Assembly (NCBI GenBank): GCA_035647075.1
Contig: DASROF010000124.1
Location: forward strand, 1 to 64,000
Length of the DNA: 64,000 nt
DNA from: Gp6-AA40 sp035647075
GTDB taxonomy: Bacteria > Acidobacteriota > Vicinamibacteria > Vicinamibacterales > UBA2999
Direction: 5' to 3'
Positions within the stretch are counted from its first letter, which is position 1. The number at the start of each line of letters is the position of its first letter. The notes beneath the pieces are model-generated. The model did not search any database and was not told the DNA's origin. It saw only the letters and a program-made list of their open reading frames with translations. The translations under genes were made by a program, and so were the position numbers. Below are positions 42,065-51,681 of the stretch, in pieces.

Positions 42065-43528
42065 TCAGGAGGCCTTGTCCAGGCCGTTCTCCTTGATCTT
42101 GTAGAGCAGGGCTTTGTAGCTGATGCCGAGGTTCTCCGCGGCTTCCTTCCGGTTCCATCGCGTTCGCGTCAGCATCCGCAGAATGAGCTCGCGTTCGGCC
42201 TCGCGTGCGGCCGTGCGGGCGATGTCCTTCAGCGACACGCTGGTCGCACCGGCCGGCACCGCACGAGCCGGTTCGGCCTCATCGTCGACCACGTCCACGG
42301 TGGGCGGTGGCGGTGCGACGGCGCGCGGTGCAGGAACGGCCAGCGGGCGCGGCGCCGACATCACCGGCTGGAGCAACTCTCTGGCAATCCCCGCTTCCGT
42401 GCCGAGGACCACCATCCGTTTGATCAGGTTCTCGAGCTGGCGCACATTCCCTGGCCAGTCGTACGTGAGGAACTGCTGCGACAGCTCGGGACTGATCAAC
42501 GTCATCGGCTTGTTGTATTGCACCGAGTACTTGCGCAGGAAGTGATCGGTCAGGATCGGAATCTCTTCCCGACGGTCACGCAACGGCGGCAGGTTGATGG
42601 TGACGACGTTCAGCCGGAAGTAGAGGTCTTCGCGAAACTGCCCTGAGGCGACGGCGGTTTCGAGGTCACGGTTGGTGGCCGCGATCAGGCGCACGTCCAC
42701 CTGCACGTCGGCCTTGCCGCCCAGGCGCGCGAACCCGCCGTCCTGAAGGACCTGCAGCAGCTTCGCCTGAAGCGGATAGCTGATGTCTCCGATTTCGTCG
42801 AGGAACATCGTTCCGTGGTTGGCGAATTCGAACTTGCCCGGCTTCTGCTGGATGGCACCGGTGAACGCGCCCTTTTCGAAGCCGAAGAGCTCCGATTCGA
42901 GCAGTTCCGTCGGCAGGGCGGCGCAGTTCACCTTCACGAACGGCCTGTCTTTGCGCAGCGACCGATCGTGGAGCGCATGCGCCACGAGCTCCTTGCCGGT
43001 GCCGCTCTCTCCGCGGATCAACACGGTGACGTCGGTATCCGAGACGCGCTCGATCAGATCGCACACCACGGACATCTGATCGCTGTTGCCGAACAGCGTT
43101 GAATACTTGGACTGCTCGTTGAGACGGGCGCGGAGCGACGCCACTTCCTGAGTCAGCTGTCGCTGCCGGATCGCGGATCCGATCAGCACTTCGAGTTCGT
43201 GATCCTGGAACGGCTTGCAGACGAAGTCGGTGGCCCCGAGCTTCATGGCCTGCACTACGGTGTGCGTGCCGCCCTGGCCGGACATCACGATCACCGGCAC
43301 TTCGTGATCGATCTGCTTGAGCGCCGCCAGTGCGGCGAGGCCGTCCATGCCCGGCATGATCACGTCGAGCAGCACCGCGGACGGGCGCTCGGCATGAAAG
43401 CGACGGATCGCCTCTGTGCTACTCGTGACCGTCAGCGCCGAATAGCCGCGCGCGACGAGAAAGTCCTGCAGGAAGCCGCACATCGCAAGGTCATCGTCAA
43501 CCACCATCACCTGAGGCTTCTGACTCAT
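42065..43528 (-). CDS. Sigma-54-dependent response regulator (NtrC family), PrsR-like
   Basis: A 487-residue protein from ATG 43528; the frame opens further upstream without a better start. The receiver domain has VMVVDDD and the phospho-acceptor Asp in VLLDVIMPGMDG. The AAA+ domain has GESGTGKE (Walker A), GAFTGA (sigma-54 contact) and GTMFLDEIGD (Walker B). A Fis-type helix-turn-helix ends it (RKEAAENLGISYKALLYKI). A sigma-54 promoter lies 51 bases upstream of its start, suggesting self-activation. Exosortase-type polysaccharide systems are often controlled by such PrsK/PrsR pairs. Confidence 0.92.
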   Translation of the reverse strand: MSQKPQVMVVDDDLAMCGFLQDFLVARGYSALTVTSSTEAIRRFHAERPSAVLLDVIMPGMDGLAALAALKQIDHEVPVIVMSGQGGTHTVVQAMKLGATDFVCKPFQDHELEVLIGSAIRQRQLTQEVASLRARLNEQSKYSTLFGNSDQMSVVCDLIERVSDTDVTVLIRGESGTGKELVAHALHDRSLRKDRPFVKVNCAALPTELLESELFGFEKGAFTGAIQQKPGKFEFANHGTMFLDEIGDISYPLQAKLLQVLQDGGFARLGGKADVQVDVRLIAATNRDLETAVASGQFREDLYFRLNVVTINLPPLRDRREEIPILTDHFLRKYSVQYNKPMTLISPELSQQFLTYDWPGNVRQLENLIKRMVVLGTEAGIARELLQPVMSAPRPLAVPAPRAVAPPPPTVDVVDDEAEPARAVPAGATSVSLKDIARTAAREAERELILRMLTRTRWNRKEAAENLGISYKALLYKIKENGLDKAS

Positions 43529-43578
43529 GGCGCTCCCATATCCCCAGTGCTCGACTGTGCTGCCACCGGCTGCAGACG

Positions 43579-43594
43579 AGCAAGCGCGGTACCA
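43579..43594 (-). promoter_or_regulatory. Sigma-54 (-24/-12) promoter, TGGTACCGCGCTTGCT
   Basis: The minus strand matches TGGCAC-N5-TTGCT with one change (C to T). The predicted start near 43568 gives a 40-base leader containing GGGAGCG before the ATG at 43528. This is a canonical arrangement. Confidence 0.65.
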
Positions 43595-43656
43595 TCGCCG
43601 GAAAACGTTTGGAACAGGAGGGAACATGTCGCTGCGGGTTCGGACGCGACAGTGGG

Positions 43657-43692
43657 AAAAGTGGAAAGCGGCGTCCCGGTAGGAACGCCGCT
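43657..43692 (-). terminator. 11-base-stem hairpin terminator after the upstream response regulator gene
   Basis: On the minus strand AGCGGCGTTCC pairs with GGGACGCCGCT around TACC (one G-T pair), followed by TTCCACTTTT. It is preceded by two more hairpins (43707-43742). It separates the 46060-43742 unit from the activator gene at 43528. Confidence 0.6.
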
Positions 43693-43706
43693 TCTCATTT
43701 TGAGCG

Positions 43707-43724
43707 TTCCGCCTGAAGGCGGAA
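43707..43724. terminator. Perfect 7-base-stem hairpin (TTCCGCC-TGAA-GGCGGAA)
   Basis: It directly follows another small hairpin (GCCGGGC/GCCCGGC, 43725-43742) that includes the stop codon of the response regulator. Together with 43657-43692 there are three hairpins in 86 bases downstream of that gene. Confidence 0.45.
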
Positions 43725-43741
43725 GCCGGGCGGTGGCCCGG

Positions 43742-45322
<1,581 letters not shown>

Positions 45323-45340
45323 CTTCGTACGGCGTCTCGT

Positions 45341-46060
45341 TCAAGCCGCGGTCAGCGGCAACCGCAGCGCCGCGGTCGCGCGGCTGTGTGCGCCGGTGGC
45401 GGACCACACGGCGCCACCGTGCTTCTCGATGACACGGCGCGCCACCGGAAGCGCGAGTCCGAGCCCGCCGCGCCATTCATCGAACGACACTGGCGGGTCG
45501 AGCGCCGCGCGTTCGAGGTCCTGCACGACCGAGTCGTCGCCGATGACGAGCACCGCCCATCGCTGGCGATCGCCAGCGACGGAACACCGGGCGGAAAGAC
45601 GTCCCGGTTCCACGCGCTCGCGTACGGCCGATTGCATCAGCGCTTTCACCGCAGCGGCGATGCGCGCGCGATCACCGGTGACCCGTATCTCTGTGATGGC
45701 GACTTCCGTCATGCCGACCGGCTTTGCGACACATGCATCGAGTTGAACGCCGCGGTCCTCACCGTCATGCAACTCGCTCGCCAGCTCCACGATAAGGGCA
45801 CCGAGATCGAAATCCTGTCGCGCGAACGCCACCTCGCCGCCTTCGAGCTTGCCGAATTCGCTCATCTCTGCGACGAGGGCGCCCAGGCGACCGCAGGAAC
45901 GGTCTGCTTCTTCCAGCATCTTTTTCTGTTTATCAGACAGCGGACCCGCTTGCTCGCGCAGCAGCATCCGGAGGTAACCCGCGACGACGGTAACGGGGGT
46001 GCGCAGCTCATGCACGGCGAGCGACATGGCCCGAGGCAGGGAATTGGGTTCGACTGTCAT
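45341..46060 (-). CDS. Small cytoplasmic histidine kinase-like protein with degenerate ATP site
   Basis: A 239-residue protein with an H-box (MSLAVHELRTPV, His18) and a dimerisation helix, but no sensor or TM region. In the ATPase domain the N-box Asn is replaced (ALMQSAVRER) and the DxGxG motif is altered (GDDSVV). Only the last glycine box is well kept (GGLGLALPVARRVIEKHGG). It could be a phosphatase, a phosphotransfer or scaffold protein, or a weak kinase. It heads the unit with the response regulator at 43742. Confidence 0.8.
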   Translation of the reverse strand: MTVEPNSLPRAMSLAVHELRTPVTVVAGYLRMLLREQAGPLSDKQKKMLEEADRSCGRLGALVAEMSEFGKLEGGEVAFARQDFDLGALIVELASELHDGEDRGVQLDACVAKPVGMTEVAITEIRVTGDRARIAAAVKALMQSAVRERVEPGRLSARCSVAGDRQRWAVLVIGDDSVVQDLERAALDPPVSFDEWRGGLGLALPVARRVIEKHGGAVWSATGAHSRATAALRLPLTAA

Positions 46061-46130
46061 GCGTCTGTTCTCGATCTGTGTTGGTTTGCGACGGTTGTGC
46101 TTTGAGGCTGGACAGTTCCGCCGAAGCCCG

Positions 46131-46150
46131 GCGTGGCAACGCTACCACGC
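46131..46150. promoter_or_regulatory. Inverted repeat between divergent kinase and msrP genes
   Basis: GCGTGGCAAC followed by GCTACCACGC forms an imperfect dyad (GCGTGG arms exact) in the 151-base divergent region. It may be an operator for either gene. Confidence 0.35.
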
Positions 46151-46199
46151 AGACGGCCATTCAAATCTCATCTTTAGGGCATCCGGGCGCGGTTGCTCC

Positions 46200-46205
46200 T
46201 ATAAT
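46200..46205 (+). promoter_or_regulatory. Consensus -10 element (TATAAT) placed for a leaderless msrP transcript
   Basis: TATAAT ends 6 bases before the ATG of msrP, which would put the transcript start on or next to the A of the start codon. No good -35 box is seen at 16-18 bases. Confidence 0.5.
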
Positions 46206-46211
46206 TGCCGC

Positions 46212-47165
46212 ATGTTGATCAGGAAAGCGCCCGATGTGCGTTCCTCGGAGATCACGCCGAAGAACGTCTATTACCGCCGCCGGGAGTTCTTGCAGGCATC
46301 CGCCGCCGCGCTGGTCGCGGCAGGTTGCGGGTCGCTTCCAGGTTTCGCCGACGCCCAGACGCGCATCAAGCTCAAGGGCCCCATCAAGAAGAGCCCGTTC
46401 AGCACAACCGAGAAGGTGAACCTGTACGAGCACGTCACCGGTTACAACAACTTCTACGAGTTCGGTACTGGGAAGGACGAGCCGCAGGTCAACGCCCGCA
46501 ACTTCAAGACGGCGGGTTGGACCCTGGAAATCGAAGGCGAGGTTGCAAAGCCCGCCAAGTACGCCCTCGAGGACTTCCTCAAGCCGTACGCGCTCGAAGA
46601 ACGTATCTATCGAATGCGCTGCGTCGAGGCATGGTCGATGGTCATTCCCTGGGTGGGCATTCCGCTCAAGGACGTTGTGGACAAAGTTCAGCCTACCGGC
46701 AAGGCGCAATACATCGAGTTCGTCACGCTGCACGACGTGGCGCGCATGCCGATGCAGCGCACCAACGTTCTCGACTGGCCGTACGTCGAAGGCCTCCGGC
46801 TCGATGAAGCCAGGCATCCGCTCGCGTTGCTCGCGGTCGGCATCTACGATGAAGTGCTGCCCGGCCAGAACGGCGCGCCGATTCGCCTGGTCACGCCATG
46901 GAAGTACGGCTTCAAGGGCGGCAAGTCGATCGTCAAGATGCGATTCGTGGAGAAGCAGCCGAAGAACACCTGGCAGGTGATGGCTGCCCACGAGTACGGG
47001 TTCTATGCGAACGTGAACCCGAATGTCGATCACCCACGCTGGAGCCAGGCGCGTGAACGGCGGCTGCCGGATCTGCTGGCCACGACGAAAACACAGATGT
47101 TCAACGGGTACGCCGATCAGGTCGCAAGCCTGTATTCCGGCATGGACCTTCGCAAGAATTATTGA
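46212..47165 (+). CDS. msrP: Methionine sulfoxide reductase catalytic subunit MsrP (molybdopterin)
   Basis: A 317-residue protein from ATG 46212. A twin-arginine signal (YRRREFLQASAAALVAAGCG, residues 21-40) exports the folded molybdoenzyme. The sulfite-oxidase fold is recognisable by GWTLEIEGEV, then the Cys in YRMRCVEAWSMVIPWVG that ligates the molybdenum. It reduces methionine sulfoxide residues of periplasmic proteins, taking electrons from MsrQ. The msrQ start overlaps its stop (TTGA). The longer open frame upstream is not credible because the Tat signal begins here. Confidence 0.93.
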   Translation: MLIRKAPDVRSSEITPKNVYYRRREFLQASAAALVAAGCGSLPGFADAQTRIKLKGPIKKSPFSTTEKVNLYEHVTGYNNFYEFGTGKDEPQVNARNFKTAGWTLEIEGEVAKPAKYALEDFLKPYALEERIYRMRCVEAWSMVIPWVGIPLKDVVDKVQPTGKAQYIEFVTLHDVARMPMQRTNVLDWPYVEGLRLDEARHPLALLAVGIYDEVLPGQNGAPIRLVTPWKYGFKGGKSIVKMRFVEKQPKNTWQVMAAHEYGFYANVNPNVDHPRWSQARERRLPDLLATTKTQMFNGYADQVASLYSGMDLRKNY

Positions 47166-47770
47166 AGCCGATTTTGCTCCTCAAGGCGGCGGCGTTTGCC
47201 GCCGCCCTCATTCCTGCCGCGGCGCTTGCGTACCGCTTTTACACGCAGGACCTTACGGCCAATCCAGGCGACTACATCACCGACCAGACTGGTACGTGGG
47301 CGTTGTCGCTGCTGGTCATCTCTCTGACGATCACGCCGCTCCGCCGCCTCACGAAGTGGAACGAGCTGATCAGGCTCCGGCGCATGTTCGGACTGTTCGC
47401 ATTCTTCTACGCGACGCTTCACATGCTCACGTGGGTCGTCCTCATCAACTTCTTCGACGTGAAGGCCATGATCGTGGACGTGGCGAAGCGCCCGTACATC
47501 ACCGTGGGCATGGCCACGTTTCTGATTCTGCTCTCCCTGGCGGTCACCTCGAACCGCTTCTCAGTCCGCAGGCTCGGCAGACGCTGGCAGAAGCTGCACC
47601 GGCTCGTGTACGTTGCGGCGATTGGCGGCGTGGTGCATTTCTGGTGGCTGGTGAAGGCCGACATCACCCTGCCGCGGCGATGGGCAGTGGCTGTCGCACT
47701 GCTGCTCGGCTTCCGTGTCTGGTGGGCGTGGCGCACAAAGGCGCCTGTTCGCTCAGCAAGCCCGGCCTAG
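47162..47770 (+). CDS. msrQ: MsrQ heme b membrane subunit of the MsrPQ system
   Basis: A 202-residue membrane protein with a TTG start overlapping the msrP stop. It has about six TM segments with the ferric-reductase pattern: RRMFGLFAFFYATLHMLTWV (His in helix), QKLHRLVYVAAIGGVVHFWW (two histidines). These histidines bind heme. It passes electrons from the quinone pool or a flavin reductase to MsrP. Confidence 0.92.
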   Translation: MKPILLLKAAAFAAALIPAAALAYRFYTQDLTANPGDYITDQTGTWALSLLVISLTITPLRRLTKWNELIRLRRMFGLFAFFYATLHMLTWVVLINFFDVKAMIVDVAKRPYITVGMATFLILLSLAVTSNRFSVRRLGRRWQKLHRLVYVAAIGGVVHFWWLVKADITLPRRWAVAVALLLGFRVWWAWRTKAPVRSASPA

Positions 47771-47853
47771 CTCATCCAAAAGCAATCATTACGACCCTGA
47801 CTTGCGATGAGTCGCGGTCGCCGTTACTCTCGGCTTGAGTGGGCGAGGGTCAA

Positions 47854-48276
47854 ATGCCTGAGGCGCCGCTGGTGCTCATCGTCGAGGACGATTTGAGTAC
47901 CCGCACCTTGTACCGGGAGTACCTGTCCCACGCCGGCTTCAGGATCATCGACGCGCACAACGGCAACCAGGCGCTCGCGAAGGCGCAAGAGCTGCGGCCG
48001 AACGTGGTGCTCACTGATCTCGCTGTTCCTGGTATGGACGGCTTCGAATTCTGCCGCGCGCTGCAGCAGTCGGACGAGACGCGCACGATCCCGATCCTGG
48101 CGGTCACCGGACATGCGGAGTATCTCGATCAGCCCGATCGATTCCGCCAGGCCGGCATCCTGCGCGTGCTGACCAAGCCGTGTGCACCGGATGTGATCGA
48201 GGCGGAGCTGCGGCGTCTGCTGCGCGAGACCCACGGTCGGTCGCTCCGGCGCGCCAGAGTAGAGGCCGACACGTAG
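47854..48276 (+). CDS. Single-domain response regulator
   Basis: A 140-residue receiver domain with no output domain. The ATG at 47854 has a GAGGG site; GTG 47839 is the alternative. Acid pocket LIVEDD, phospho-acceptor Asp in VLTDLAVPGMDG, Thr in ILAVTGH and Lys in LTKPCAP are all present. It may pass phosphate to or compete with other regulators. A TTGCGA-N17-TACTCT promoter-like pair precedes it (47802-47830). Confidence 0.85.
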   Translation: MPEAPLVLIVEDDLSTRTLYREYLSHAGFRIIDAHNGNQALAKAQELRPNVVLTDLAVPGMDGFEFCRALQQSDETRTIPILAVTGHAEYLDQPDRFRQAGILRVLTKPCAPDVIEAELRRLLRETHGRSLRRARVEADT

Positions 48277-48284
48277 GTCGGCCT
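48263..48284. terminator. Bidirectional hairpin terminator between convergent genes
   Basis: AGGCCGAC and GTCGGCCT pair perfectly around ACGTAG, which contains the stop codon of the response regulator gene. TTTC follows on the plus strand. The convergent small gene ends at 48291. Confidence 0.6.
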
Positions 48285-48290
48285 TTCACG

Positions 48291-48473
48291 TCAGGCCGTT
48301 TTGCGGCGGGGTGCGCGAGCCGGAGCCGGCGACGGCTTGCCGGCCGGACCGAGCTGCTTCAATTTCTCCATCGCAGTACGTTGCACGGCCAGCTCGCGTT
48401 CGAGTACTTCGAGCTTGCGGGCCATGTCCTGCGAGGACTCGACACCTTGAGCCATGCGGCGGCGACGCGGCAT
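48291..48473 (-). CDS. Small basic protein with helical region
   Basis: A 60-residue protein. The ATG at 48473 has a strong GGAGGT site, so the further upstream start is not used. It has a basic N terminus (MPRRRRMAQ), a probable coiled-coil helix (ARKLEVLERELAVQRTAMEKLKQ) and a Pro/Ala/Arg-rich tail. No family is recognised. It lies 81 bases downstream of the Hanks kinase gene on the same strand. Confidence 0.6.
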   Translation of the reverse strand: MPRRRRMAQGVESSQDMARKLEVLERELAVQRTAMEKLKQLGPAGKPSPAPARAPRRKTA

Positions 48474-48554
48474 GGGACCTCCAGCGTGATCTTGTTGGGG
48501 AAAAGCGGCGGCCAGTATAGTCGTGCCGGCCGACGGCTTCAAGCGCCGAACGCG

Positions 48555-51137
48555 TTATCTCGCGTTCGACTGCACACGAAATTTCGCGGCCTGCTCCGGC
48601 CGGTGCGTGGCGTCATACAACGTGACCAGATCGTCGCGCGCCGCCTGTAACCAGCTTACCGACGGCGTCGTCTGACGGCTGACGATGTCCTGACCGGCGA
48701 GGAGCTCAGTTTCCGCTTCTGCATAGCGCTGCTGACGCAATAGTGTCCGGCCAAGTTTGAGCCGGGCGATGCCGGTGTTCAGGTGAGTCGGCGACTGCGT
48801 CGCTGAGTACATCGCGATGGCATCCCGATAGAGCGCTTCGGCGCGTCTATAGTCCTTCCGCGCGACAAACACTCCACCCAGATTGGAGGTCGCGGTGGCG
48901 AGCAGGTAGTGCTTGTCGCCATAGACCTTGCGATAGATATTGCCCATCCTCGTAAACGCCGCCTCGGCATCGTCGAGGCGCCCGGTCTGCACGGCGATGT
49001 TCCCGAGGTCGTTGACGGCGGAGGCGACGCGCGGATGATCGGCGCCGAAGACGCGCTCCTGAATGGCGAGCGCGCGTTGCAGAACGACGGCCGCCTCGTC
49101 GAAGCGCTTCTGGTACACCAGTGAGCGGCCAAGCATCGTGAGATTGGACGCCGTCTGGTGATGATCCTTCCCGAACCACGACTCGGTGATCGCGAGCGCC
49201 TCGCGATAAAAGCGCTCGGCGTCACGGTACTTGCCGCGTTCGGACTGAATGGCGCCAAGGTTGATCAGATCATCGGCGACGAGTGCGTGGCGGTCGCCGC
49301 TGACGCGTCGCGAGATCGCGAGGACGCGTTGTCCGGTGGCCTCAGCCACGTCGTAGTTGCCGGCATAGAACTGCGCGTTGAATAGCTGACGCAGCGTCTC
49401 GGCGTAATCGGCATTCTCGAGACCCAGCGCCGACTGCAGGTGGACGGACTCGTCGAGCGCCTTGATCGCATCGGGGTACTGCCCCCGTTCGGTCAGCACC
49501 TCGCCGAGCGTCGTATACGCTTTCGCGACTGCGGGCGACGCGGACGGACCCAGGCGCTGCAATACCGTGAGCGCCTGTCTGGCGAGCTTCTCCGCTTCGT
49601 CGAACTGCGCCTGGTCGCTGCGCAGCAACGCCAGTCGCGTGAGGACGTCGGCAGTGTCGGCGCTGTCGGCGCCGGACAACTGCTGGCGCTCGGCCAGCGC
49701 CTTGTTGAGCAGCGTCTCGGACGTGTTGAAGTTGCCGAGGCGTCGATAGATGGTTCCGAGCGTCGCGTGCATTTCCGCGCGGACGGCGGGCTCTTTGCCC
49801 AGCAAGTCAGCCTCCTGCACCCCGCGATCGAGCAGCGTCAGGACTCGCAGCTCCTCCGCGGGCGCGGCCGTGGTGTCTCCCCCCGTGAAGAGTCCGAGCA
49901 GCAGCTCCTGGATGCGCTCCGCCCGCGTTGCCTGCAGCAGCGCGGCGTCGCGCGCGACCGCAAGGCGAATCGTGTAGAACGCGACGACGGCAACGACGAT
50001 CGCGAGCGTGGCGGCTGCCGCTGTGAGCGGACGCCAGTGACGACGGCTGAACTTGGCGACACGGTAGGCGACGGCGTCCGCCCGCGCTTCGAGCGCTTCG
50101 CCATGGCGATAATGCTCGACGTCGCGAATCAGCGCTTCGACCGAAGCGTATCGCCGCGCCGGATCGGCGTGCATGGCGGTGAGCACAAGCACGTCCAGGT
50201 CGTTTGCCGATCGTGCGCCGGACGGTCGTGGCGGTTCCTTGTCGAGCAGCGCCGACACTGCGTCGGGGGACAGCTGCGATGAGAACTCGTAGGCGCGGCG
50301 TCCGGCGACCAGCTCGTACAGCAGGGCACCGAGACTGTAGACATCGGTGTGCACGCCAATCGGCTCGCCTCGGAGTTGCTCGGGCGCTGCGTACGCCGGA
50401 GTCATCGGACGCATGCCGGTGCGTGTGACGTCCAGATCCGAGTCGGTGTCGGCGAGCTGCTTGGCGATCCCGAAGTCGAGCAGCTTGACCGTGCCGTCGG
50501 CGGTCACGAGGATGTTCGACGGCTTCAAGTCGCGGTGAATGACCAGATGCCGATGCGCGTACTGCACCGCGTCACAGACATTTCGAAACAAACGCAGCCG
50601 CTCGCGCAGCGGCGTCTGATGGGCCTGGCAGTACTCGGTGATCGGGACGCCGTCAACGTACTCCATGACGATCCACGGCGTCCCCTCGTTGAGCACGCCG
50701 GCGTCGAACAGACGCGCGATGCCGGGATGATTCAAGGCCGCCAAGGTGCGCTGTTCGGCGGCGAAACGTTTCCGTCTCGACGGCGACAGCCAGGCGTCGC
50801 GCAGGATCTTGATGGCGGCCTGTGTGCCCAGGTCAAGACGCTCGGCCAGGAAGACCGTTCCCATGCCGCCTTCGCCGAGAACGCGCACGAGACGATACGC
50901 GCCGATCTGTTCGACGGCCGTGCGGGCGCCGTCGAGGAGCGGCGCCGCGAGCTGACCGACGCCGGCGTCCAAGAGCGATGCCCCGCGTTCGTCTTCGTCG
51001 ATGGCTGCCAGCACTTCCTCGAACAACTCGCGATCGTCGCCCGCGGCGCGCTCGACGAAGGCGCGTCGCTCGCCAGGCGCGAGGGCGACTGCCTCATGAA
51101 ACATCGCCTGGATGCGCTCCCAGCGTGCGCTATCCAC
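48555..51137 (-). CDS. Hanks-type Ser/Thr protein kinase with TM segment and TPR repeats
   Basis: An 860-residue protein. The kinase domain (about 80-345) has GEGGMG (glycine loop), Lys110 in AAIKIL, HRDLKPSN and LLDFGIAKQL, so it should be active. A TM segment near residue 375 (TAAAATLAIVVAVVAFYTI) separates it from an extracytoplasmic array of tetratricopeptide repeats (about 430-840; LNKALAERQQ, YREALAITES, LQRALAIQER). The N-terminal 75 residues resemble the short helical prefix of kinases paired with ECF sigma factors. Its GTG overlaps the sigma gene stop by 8 bases. Confidence 0.92.
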   Translation of the reverse strand: MDSARWERIQAMFHEAVALAPGERRAFVERAAGDDRELFEEVLAAIDEDERGASLLDAGVGQLAAPLLDGARTAVEQIGAYRLVRVLGEGGMGTVFLAERLDLGTQAAIKILRDAWLSPSRRKRFAAEQRTLAALNHPGIARLFDAGVLNEGTPWIVMEYVDGVPITEYCQAHQTPLRERLRLFRNVCDAVQYAHRHLVIHRDLKPSNILVTADGTVKLLDFGIAKQLADTDSDLDVTRTGMRPMTPAYAAPEQLRGEPIGVHTDVYSLGALLYELVAGRRAYEFSSQLSPDAVSALLDKEPPRPSGARSANDLDVLVLTAMHADPARRYASVEALIRDVEHYRHGEALEARADAVAYRVAKFSRRHWRPLTAAAATLAIVVAVVAFYTIRLAVARDAALLQATRAERIQELLLGLFTGGDTTAAPAEELRVLTLLDRGVQEADLLGKEPAVRAEMHATLGTIYRRLGNFNTSETLLNKALAERQQLSGADSADTADVLTRLALLRSDQAQFDEAEKLARQALTVLQRLGPSASPAVAKAYTTLGEVLTERGQYPDAIKALDESVHLQSALGLENADYAETLRQLFNAQFYAGNYDVAEATGQRVLAISRRVSGDRHALVADDLINLGAIQSERGKYRDAERFYREALAITESWFGKDHHQTASNLTMLGRSLVYQKRFDEAAVVLQRALAIQERVFGADHPRVASAVNDLGNIAVQTGRLDDAEAAFTRMGNIYRKVYGDKHYLLATATSNLGGVFVARKDYRRAEALYRDAIAMYSATQSPTHLNTGIARLKLGRTLLRQQRYAEAETELLAGQDIVSRQTTPSVSWLQAARDDLVTLYDATHRPEQAAKFRVQSNAR

Positions 51138-51660
51138 GAGGCCGCAGCTCCTTGGCGAGCCAGGCCTTTACGGCGCGCCAGTCGCGCTGCACCGTCGCCT
51201 CGGACACCTCCAGCGCCGCGGCGGTCTCTGCGATGTCGAGCCCTCCGAAGAACCGACAGACCACCATCTCTGCCTGCCGCGGGTTCAGGCGTTCGAGCGC
51301 ATCGAGCGCGGCATCCAGCGCAAGCACGTCGCCCACGCTGTTGACCCCTGCCACGATCGACTCGTCCAGCGTGACGAAGACCAGATCCCGCCCTCGTTTC
51401 GCGGCGTTGCGTCGCCGGGCCGCCTCGACGAGGACCTGACGCATCGCGCGTCCGACGATGCGGCGGAAATGGAGCGGCGAATACACCTTGAACCGCGGTG
51501 CCGCCGCCAGCTTCAGGAACGCCTCGTTGACGAGAGTGGTCGGACTCAGCGTGGCGCGCGGATCGTCACTCTTGACCATCGACGCCAGACGACGCAGCTC
51601 TTCGTACGCAGCGGTGAAGAGATCGTCGAGCGGCGGATCGCCAGTGACAGAATCGCGCAC
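51130..51660 (-). CDS. ECF-type RNA polymerase sigma factor (Sig-70_X6-like)
   Basis: A 176-residue sigma factor with a GTG start. Region 2 is seen in LFTAAYEELRRLA and LSPTTLVNEAFLKLA; region 4 in LNPRQAEMVVCRFFGGLDIAETAAALEVSEATVQRDW. No anti-sigma factor is adjacent. Instead it is coupled to a Ser/Thr kinase gene, a pairing in which the kinase is thought to control the sigma factor. Its target promoters are unknown. Confidence 0.9.
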   Translation of the reverse strand: MRDSVTGDPPLDDLFTAAYEELRRLASMVKSDDPRATLSPTTLVNEAFLKLAAAPRFKVYSPLHFRRIVGRAMRQVLVEAARRRNAAKRGRDLVFVTLDESIVAGVNSVGDVLALDAALDALERLNPRQAEMVVCRFFGGLDIAETAAALEVSEATVQRDWRAVKAWLAKELRPRG

Positions 51661-51681
51661 GTTTGTTGGCAGGCCCGGATC

